Origin: Sphingosinicella flava
GTDB taxonomy: Bacteria; Pseudomonadota; Alphaproteobacteria; Sphingomonadales; Sphingomonadaceae
Assembly: GCF_016025255.1 (NCBI RefSeq)
Contig: NZ_CP065592.1
Location: forward strand, 229,122-293,121
Reading direction: 5' to 3'
Length of the DNA stretch: 64,000 nt
Below, in pieces: positions 59,625 to 64,000 of the stretch; the first letter of the stretch is position 1; each line of letters opens with the position of its first letter. A program made the position numbers and the translations under genes. The notes under the pieces are model-generated. The model did not search any database, was not told the DNA's origin, and saw only the letters and a program-made list of their open reading frames with translations.

Positions 59625-60374
59625 TCAGGCCCGGACGAGCCAGAGCAACCATCCCGACAAAGCGAGATATGTCCCGAAAGGAAGGCGCGTTTGCCGGTCC
59701 ACGATTGTCCCGCGCAAGGGGGCAAGCGCGACGGCGATGAGGCCAAGCAGGGCGGCGATCAGGATGAGAAACGGGAGAGCCTGCCAGCCCAGCCACGCGC
59801 CAAGCGCGCCAAGCAGCTTGGGGTCGCCGCCGCCCAGGCCCTGCCGTCCCCGGAAGATCTGATAGGCCGCACCCAACAGAAACAGTCCGCCAAAGCCGAT
59901 CGCCGATCCGGTCAGGCGGTCGCCGATCGGCGGGCCGATACCGGCCAAAGCGACGAGCAAGCCCGCCATCCATAAGGGAAGGGTAAGCCGGTCCGGCAAC
60001 CATTGATGCTCGGCATCGAGCGCCGCGAGGATAAGCAGCCACCAGCCGAAAAAAGCGGTCGCGATGGCGAGGGGGAGGGGGTGGGCGATGGCGGCGGCGA
60101 TGCCGATCAGCGCCGCCGCCGCTTCGATGCCGGGATGACGCGGATCGATCCGGCTGCCGCATGTCCGGCACTGTCCCCGTGCGCGCAGGTAGGACCAAAG
60201 GGGAATTAGGTCTCGCGCATCAAGCGTCCGGCCGCATCCGTCGCATTGCGATCGCCCTCCCGATACGCTGCGGCCGGCCGGCCATCGAATGAGGATGGTC
60301 GCGAGAAAACTTCCAGCGATGGCGCCTGCGACCGCAAGGCCGATCGCGGGCAGAAACGGAACTGGCGCGGCTAT
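59625..60374 (-). CDS. Prepilin peptidase (GspO/PilD, A24), non-standard start
   Basis: An open frame of 249 residues shows the complete family: AGSFLATILIRWP, paired Cys motifs CDGCG and CRTCG, the catalytic Asp in ALDAEHQWLPDRLTLP, and GGGDPKLLGALGAWLG with the second Asp. No ATG, GTG or TTG occurs in frame before TTG inside the Asp region. A perfect AGGAGG ends five bases before ATA at 60372-60374, the most likely start. It cleaves and methylates pseudopilins. Upstream of phoU on the same strand. Confidence 0.82.
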   Translation of the reverse strand: MAAPVPFLPAIGLAVAGAIAGSFLATILIRWPAGRSVSGGRSQCDGCGRTLDARDLIPLWSYLRARGQCRTCGSRIDPRHPGIEAAAALIGIAAAIAHPLPLAIATAFFGWWLLILAALDAEHQWLPDRLTLPLWMAGLLVALAGIGPPIGDRLTGSAIGFGGLFLLGAAYQIFRGRQGLGGGDPKLLGALGAWLGWQALPFLILIAALLGLIAVALAPLRGTIVDRQTRLPFGTYLALSGWLLWLVRA

Positions 60375-60577
60375 TCTTGCCTCCTGATATGTCGGTTACG
60401 TCTGGTCGACTAGCTTGAACTTCAACTCATCTAGAAACGGATATGGAGCGTTGTCGAGGAGCGTTTCGCCTTTCCGTCCATAGCTTCCTTACCGTCGAGT
60501 CGAGGCGGATTTGCGGTTAGCGTGCGGATCGAAACGACGATCCCCCTCGTTCCCCTTTTCCGAGAAGGGAGACGAAC

Positions 60578-61228
60578 ATGCCACTCAACGATTTCACCCG
60601 CGACCTGACGGGCAAGCAGAAGGCGGCCGCCGCGATCGGCGCCGGCGCCTTTCTGATCGGCGCGGCCGCCGCTGTCGTCGCCGCCAGCCGCGCCAATGAG
60701 GGCGAACGTTCCGACACCGCTCCCGGCAGCGCGGCGCGCAAGAACCGCTTCGGCAAATATGCGGTCGTGGCGCGGGCCATTACCATCGATCGCCCTCGCG
60801 CGGAGCTTTACGCCTTTTGGCGCGACTTTCAGAACCTGCCGCAATTCATGGAGGATGTCGAAAGTATCGAGCCGACGGGGCAGGACCGCGACATATGGAC
60901 GATCCGCGGCCCGGCCGGAAAATCGTTCAGGGTCGAGACCGAGGTTTCCGAGGAACGCGAAGGCGAATTCATCGCCTGGCGGTCCGTCGAAGGTTCCGAA
61001 ATCGACACGCAAGGCAAGGTGACCTTCACCGATGCCCCTTCCGGGCGCGGCACCGTCGTGGAGGCGATCATCGCCTACGATCCCCCGGGCGGCAATGCCG
61101 GGCGGGCCATCGCCAAGCTGTTCCAGCATGAGCCGGGCATCCAGGCGCGCCGCGAGCTGCGGCGGTTCAAGATGCTGATGGAAACCGGAGAGATCGCCAC
61201 CGCTGCCAATCGCCGCGAAGACGCCTGA
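60578..61228 (+). CDS. SRPBCC (START-like) membrane-anchored protein
   Basis: 216 residues; AGGGAGACGA before ATG. One N-terminal span (AAAAIGAGAFLIGAAAAVVAA), then a SRPBCC/polyketide-cyclase domain (VVARAITIDRPRAELYAFWRDFQNLPQFMEDVESIEPTGQDRDIWTIRGPAGKSFRVETEV). Binds an unknown hydrophobic ligand. Ten bases ahead of the alcohol dehydrogenase, so in one operon with it. Confidence 0.88.
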   Translation: MPLNDFTRDLTGKQKAAAAIGAGAFLIGAAAAVVAASRANEGERSDTAPGSAARKNRFGKYAVVARAITIDRPRAELYAFWRDFQNLPQFMEDVESIEPTGQDRDIWTIRGPAGKSFRVETEVSEEREGEFIAWRSVEGSEIDTQGKVTFTDAPSGRGTVVEAIIAYDPPGGNAGRAIAKLFQHEPGIQARRELRRFKMLMETGEIATAANRREDA

Positions 61229-61238
61229 GGAGAATGAT

Positions 61239-62414
61239 ATGCGCGCCCTGACTTTTCATGGAAAGAATGACGTCCGCGTGGACACCGTGCCCGATCCGGA
61301 GATCGTCAATCCGCGCGATGCGATCATCAAGATCACATCGACGGCGATTTGCGGGTCCGACCTCCATCTCTACGACGGCGTCATCCCCGCCGTGATGCCT
61401 GGCGACATATTGGGTCACGAATTCATGGGCGAAGTCGTCGAAACGGGGCCGAAAAGCGCGCTTAGCAAGGGGCAGCGGGTCGTGGTTCCCTTTCCCATCG
61501 CCTGCGGCAATTGCTTCTTTTGCCAGCGGCAACAGCATGCCTGCTGCGACAACAGCAATCCTGCCGACAAGCAGGACATGTCGGAAAAGCTCTACGGCCA
61601 TGCGATGAGCGGCATCTTCGGCTATTCGCACCTCACCGGCGGCTATCCGGGCGGCCAGGCGGAATATGTGCGCGTGCCCTTTTCCGATATCGGGCCCATC
61701 GTGGTGCCCGACCATCTGGAGGATGAGCAGGTGCTCTTCCTGTCCGACATTCTCCCCACCGGCTGGATGGCCGCGGAAAATGCGGAGATCGAAGAGGGCG
61801 ACACGGTTGCGGTCTGGGGCTGCGGCCCGGTGGGCCTGTTCGCGGTTCAGAGCGCGCTCCTAATGGGGGCGGCGCAGGTCATCGCCATCGATCACTATCC
61901 GAACAGGCTTGAGCTCGCGCGCGGATTGGGTGCCGAAACGATCGACTTCCGCATCACCGACGTGCGCGAAGCCCTGATGGAAATGACAGGCGGCATTGGC
62001 CCGGATGCGGTGATCGACGCCGTCGGCATGGAAGCGCATGGTTTCGCGATCGACAATATGATGGACGTGGTGAAGCAAAAGGTCGGCATCGGCGCGGACC
62101 GGGCATCGGCGCTCAAACAGGCGATCCTCGCGGTGCGCAAGGGCGGGCGCGTCTCGATCCCCGGCGTCTATGGCGGCATGACCGACAAATTCCCGCTGGG
62201 GGCGCTGATGGAAAAGGGGCTGCAGGTCAAAACCGGGCAAACCCACGTCCATCGCTACAAGGATGAATTGTTAAGACGGATCGAGGCGGGCGAAATCGAC
62301 ACCACCTTCCTCATCAGCCACCGCCTGCCCTTGGAAGACGGGCCGACGGGATACAAGAATTTCAAGGAAAATCAGAATGAATGGACGAAGGTGGTGCTGA
62401 AACCAGGCGGCTGA
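61239..62414 (+). CDS. Zinc-dependent alcohol/formaldehyde-type dehydrogenase
   Basis: 391 residues, medium-chain family. Catalytic zinc ligands in ICGSDLHLYDG and GHEFMGEV; structural zinc CGNCFFCQRQQHACC; nucleotide site VWGCGPVGLFAVQ. Of the glutathione-independent formaldehyde dehydrogenase-like group; true substrate unknown. Linked to the SRPBCC gene. Confidence 0.92.
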   Translation: MRALTFHGKNDVRVDTVPDPEIVNPRDAIIKITSTAICGSDLHLYDGVIPAVMPGDILGHEFMGEVVETGPKSALSKGQRVVVPFPIACGNCFFCQRQQHACCDNSNPADKQDMSEKLYGHAMSGIFGYSHLTGGYPGGQAEYVRVPFSDIGPIVVPDHLEDEQVLFLSDILPTGWMAAENAEIEEGDTVAVWGCGPVGLFAVQSALLMGAAQVIAIDHYPNRLELARGLGAETIDFRITDVREALMEMTGGIGPDAVIDAVGMEAHGFAIDNMMDVVKQKVGIGADRASALKQAILAVRKGGRVSIPGVYGGMTDKFPLGALMEKGLQVKTGQTHVHRYKDELLRRIEAGEIDTTFLISHRLPLEDGPTGYKNFKENQNEWTKVVLKPGG

Positions 62415-62429
62415 TCGCAAAGATGCCGC

Positions 62430-62505
62430 TGGTGACCCCTACGGGACTCGAACCCGTGTTTTCGCCGTGAGAGGGCGACGTCCTAGACCGCTAGACGAAG
62501 GGGCC
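62430..62505 (-). tRNA. tRNA-Glu (CTC)
   Basis: 76 bases with encoded CCA. Reading the minus strand, acceptor GGCCCCT pairs with AGGGGTC; D-arm GTCTAGCGGTCTAGGAC; anticodon loop CTCTCAC with anticodon CTC; T-arm ACGGGTTCGAGTCCCGT. All stems are intact. Confidence 0.97.
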
Positions 62506-62586
62506 ATGCGGCTTGAGTGAGGGCGCATATGGGCCGGGGCGGGGCGCTGTCAAGGCGGAGGCCGTCATGCGATCGGTGACGGAAGG

Positions 62587-63954
62587 TTAGGCGGCCGCGT
62601 CGACGGTTCGGTCGCGGACCGCGCCGTTCAGGATTTCGGACAGCAGGAAGGCAAGCTCGATCGCCTGCCCGGCGTTGAGGCGCGGGTCGCAATGGGTGTG
62701 ATAGCGGTCGCCGAGATTCTGTTCGCTCGCGCCCCACGCGCCGCCCGTGCATTCGGTGACGTTCTGCCCGGTCATCTCGATATGGATGCCGCCTCCGATC
62801 GTGCCCTCGGCGGCATGGACGGCGAAGAAGCGCCGGACCTCGTCCAGGATACGGTCGAAGGGGCGCGTCTTGTAGCCGTTGGTTTTGATCGTATTGCCGT
62901 GCATCGGATCGCACGACCATAGCACCGGATGTCCTGCTGTCTCGACCGCCCGGATCAAGGGCGGCAGCAGTGTCTCCACCCGGTCATGACCCATCCGGCT
63001 GATCAGCGTGATCCGGCCCGCTTCGCGGTGCGGATTGAGCGTATCGAGAAGGGGAAGAAGAGTGTCCGGCGCCAGCGTCGGCCCGCATTTGATGCCGATC
63101 GGATTGGCTAGGCCGCGCAGGAATTCGACGTGAGCCGATCCCGAAAAACGCGTCCGGTCGCCCACCCATAGGAAGTGCGCGGAGCTGCCATAATAGCCTC
63201 CTGCCCGAGCCGGCCGTGCCAGCGCCTCTTCATAGGGAAGCAGCAAAGCCTCGTGGCTGGTATAGAATTGCGTGGTTTGCAATTGGGGCGCGCTGGCCGG
63301 ATCGAGCCCGCACGCGGCCAGGAAGTCCAATGCCTCGTCGACACGCGCGGCGAGGGCGCGGAAGCGGCTGGCCGATGGGCTGGCATCGATTATCCCGGTG
63401 CTGCTCGCCGCCTGATGCACGCGGCCCTGCGCCCCGCTCGCGCAGCCGCGCAGCAGGTTGAGGGTCGCCGCCGATTGCGCATAAGCCCGCAGCATCCTTT
63501 TTGGGTCCGCAATCCGCGCATCTGCATCGTAGGAGATGTCGTTGATGATATCGCCGCGATAAGCGGGGAGGGCGTCGTCCCCGCTGCGCTCGATCTCCGT
63601 GGAGCGGGGTTTGGCGAACTGGCCCGCCATCCGGCCGACCTTGATGACCCGCAGCTTGGAGGCGAAGGCCAGCACCATCGCCATTTGCATGATGAGCTGA
63701 AACGTTCCGCGGATCGTGTCCGGGGAAAATTCCGCGAAGCTCTCCGCGCAGTCGCCGCCCTGAAGCAGGAAGGCCCGGCCGGCGGCTGCATCGGCCAGAT
63801 CGGCCTTCAGCGCATCGGCTTCGTCGGGGAAGACGAGCGGCGGATAACCGGCAAGCTCCCGCAATGTCGCATTGAGCAGCGCCGGATCGGGATAATCCGG
63901 CTGCTGCCGCGCCTCACACTGCTTCCAGCTGCCGGGAGACCATGGCGTCGTCAT
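62587..63954 (-). CDS. Class II 3-deoxy-7-phosphoheptulonate (DAHP) synthase
   Basis: 455 residues from ATG 63954 (relatives begin MTTPWSPGSW); an ATG at 63966 is also possible. LLQGGDCAESF with the metal-binding Cys, KVGRMAGQFAKPRS, GIKCGPTLAPDTLL, LWSCDPMHGNT and GGIHIEMTGQNVTECTGG identify the plant-type class II enzyme. It condenses PEP and erythrose-4-phosphate, the first step of aromatic amino acid synthesis. Its C-terminal end faces tRNA-Glu. Confidence 0.96.
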   Translation of the reverse strand: MTTPWSPGSWKQCEARQQPDYPDPALLNATLRELAGYPPLVFPDEADALKADLADAAAGRAFLLQGGDCAESFAEFSPDTIRGTFQLIMQMAMVLAFASKLRVIKVGRMAGQFAKPRSTEIERSGDDALPAYRGDIINDISYDADARIADPKRMLRAYAQSAATLNLLRGCASGAQGRVHQAASSTGIIDASPSASRFRALAARVDEALDFLAACGLDPASAPQLQTTQFYTSHEALLLPYEEALARPARAGGYYGSSAHFLWVGDRTRFSGSAHVEFLRGLANPIGIKCGPTLAPDTLLPLLDTLNPHREAGRITLISRMGHDRVETLLPPLIRAVETAGHPVLWSCDPMHGNTIKTNGYKTRPFDRILDEVRRFFAVHAAEGTIGGGIHIEMTGQNVTECTGGAWGASEQNLGDRYHTHCDPRLNAGQAIELAFLLSEILNGAVRDRTVDAAA

Positions 63955-64000
63955 GATCCAGGTCATTCGCGGATATGGGCTGCGCTGGCAAGGGCAGGGC

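Noticed and set aside
59569-60198. Minus-strand frame of 209 codons over the prepilin peptidase
   Set aside because: It is a different frame, Arg/Pro-rich; the peptidase motifs are all in the neighbouring frame.

Overview
The window is GC-rich chromosomal DNA from an alphaproteobacterium, most probably a member of the Sphingomonadales. The signs are a F0 operon with split b/b' subunits separate from F1, a class II DAHP synthase, an HWE-kinase bacteriophytochrome with its heme oxygenase, several TonB-dependent receptors, a 'vgr-related' HExxH protein, DUF484-xerC, and an alphaproteobacterial-type heat-shock promoter in front of dnaKJ. No phage, insertion sequence, CRISPR array or plasmid replication gene was seen.

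Layout. 1-4.7 kb: two tandem trimeric autotransporter adhesins, the first cut by the window edge. 4.7-8.7 kb: LpoA-like lipoprotein, rsmI, yraN, gshB, dedA. 8.8-10.0 kb: three small exported proteins resembling a pilin, a pilus chaperone and an unknown partner, with no usher. 10.0-13.8 kb: xerC, DUF484, a zinc-ribbon protein, two small sphingomonad-type proteins and two PCuAC-like proteins. 13.9-17.0 kb: dnaK-dnaJ. 17.2-21.6 kb: purB-bphO-bphP, a light-sensing unit. 21.8-27.3 kb: EF-hand protein, radC, and ydbH-ynbE-ydbL (envelope lipid homeostasis). 27.6-30.2 kb: atpI-B-E-F'-F. 30.4-32.3 kb: uvrC. 32.4-37.7 kb: Lrp regulator, aromatic-type aminotransferase, fused E1 and E2 of a 2-oxoacid dehydrogenase. 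37.8-40.2 kb: CBS protein, a 44-residue membrane protein, lysA, DUF1622. 40.4-49.3 kb: phenylacetate catabolism (paaZ, paaG, paaJ, paaABCDE, TetR regulator). 49.3-52.8 kb: class A beta-lactamase and a His-rich TonB receptor. 52.9-60.4 kb: TonB receptor, surface-lipoprotein candidate, GspC-like protein, phoB, phoU, prepilin peptidase. 60.6-64 kb: SRPBCC protein, zinc alcohol dehydrogenase, tRNA-Glu, class II DAHP synthase.

How the parts may work together. The aminotransferase, the E1/E2 complex and the paa genes could form one route from phenylalanine through phenylpyruvate to phenylacetyl-CoA and then ring epoxidation; no phenylacetate-CoA ligase (paaK) is present in the window. The same palindrome, GACCG-NN-CGGTC, lies in the paaG/paaJ intergenic space and over the -35 box of the paaABCDE promoter, and a TetR gene closes the cluster, so it is the natural candidate repressor. 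Around phoUB, two type II secretion parts (GspC-like and prepilin peptidase) and a lipoprotein/TonB-receptor pair lie on one strand, which suggests a phosphate-responsive surface secretion and uptake module.

Non-coding structure is rich. A palindromic element of about 107 bp (CCCTCCCCC-TTGATGG type) occurs five times and twice lies inside a coding sequence (E2 linker and paaD N-terminus); the E2 copy carries a second, nested palindrome. A second family (GTCATTCCAGC/GCTGGAAT type) occurs several times, including inside the paa operons. Clusters of the octamer CTTATAAG lie upstream of radC and of uvrC. A full-length prepilin peptidase frame has no ATG/GTG/TTG start and may begin at ATA behind a perfect Shine-Dalgarno sequence.
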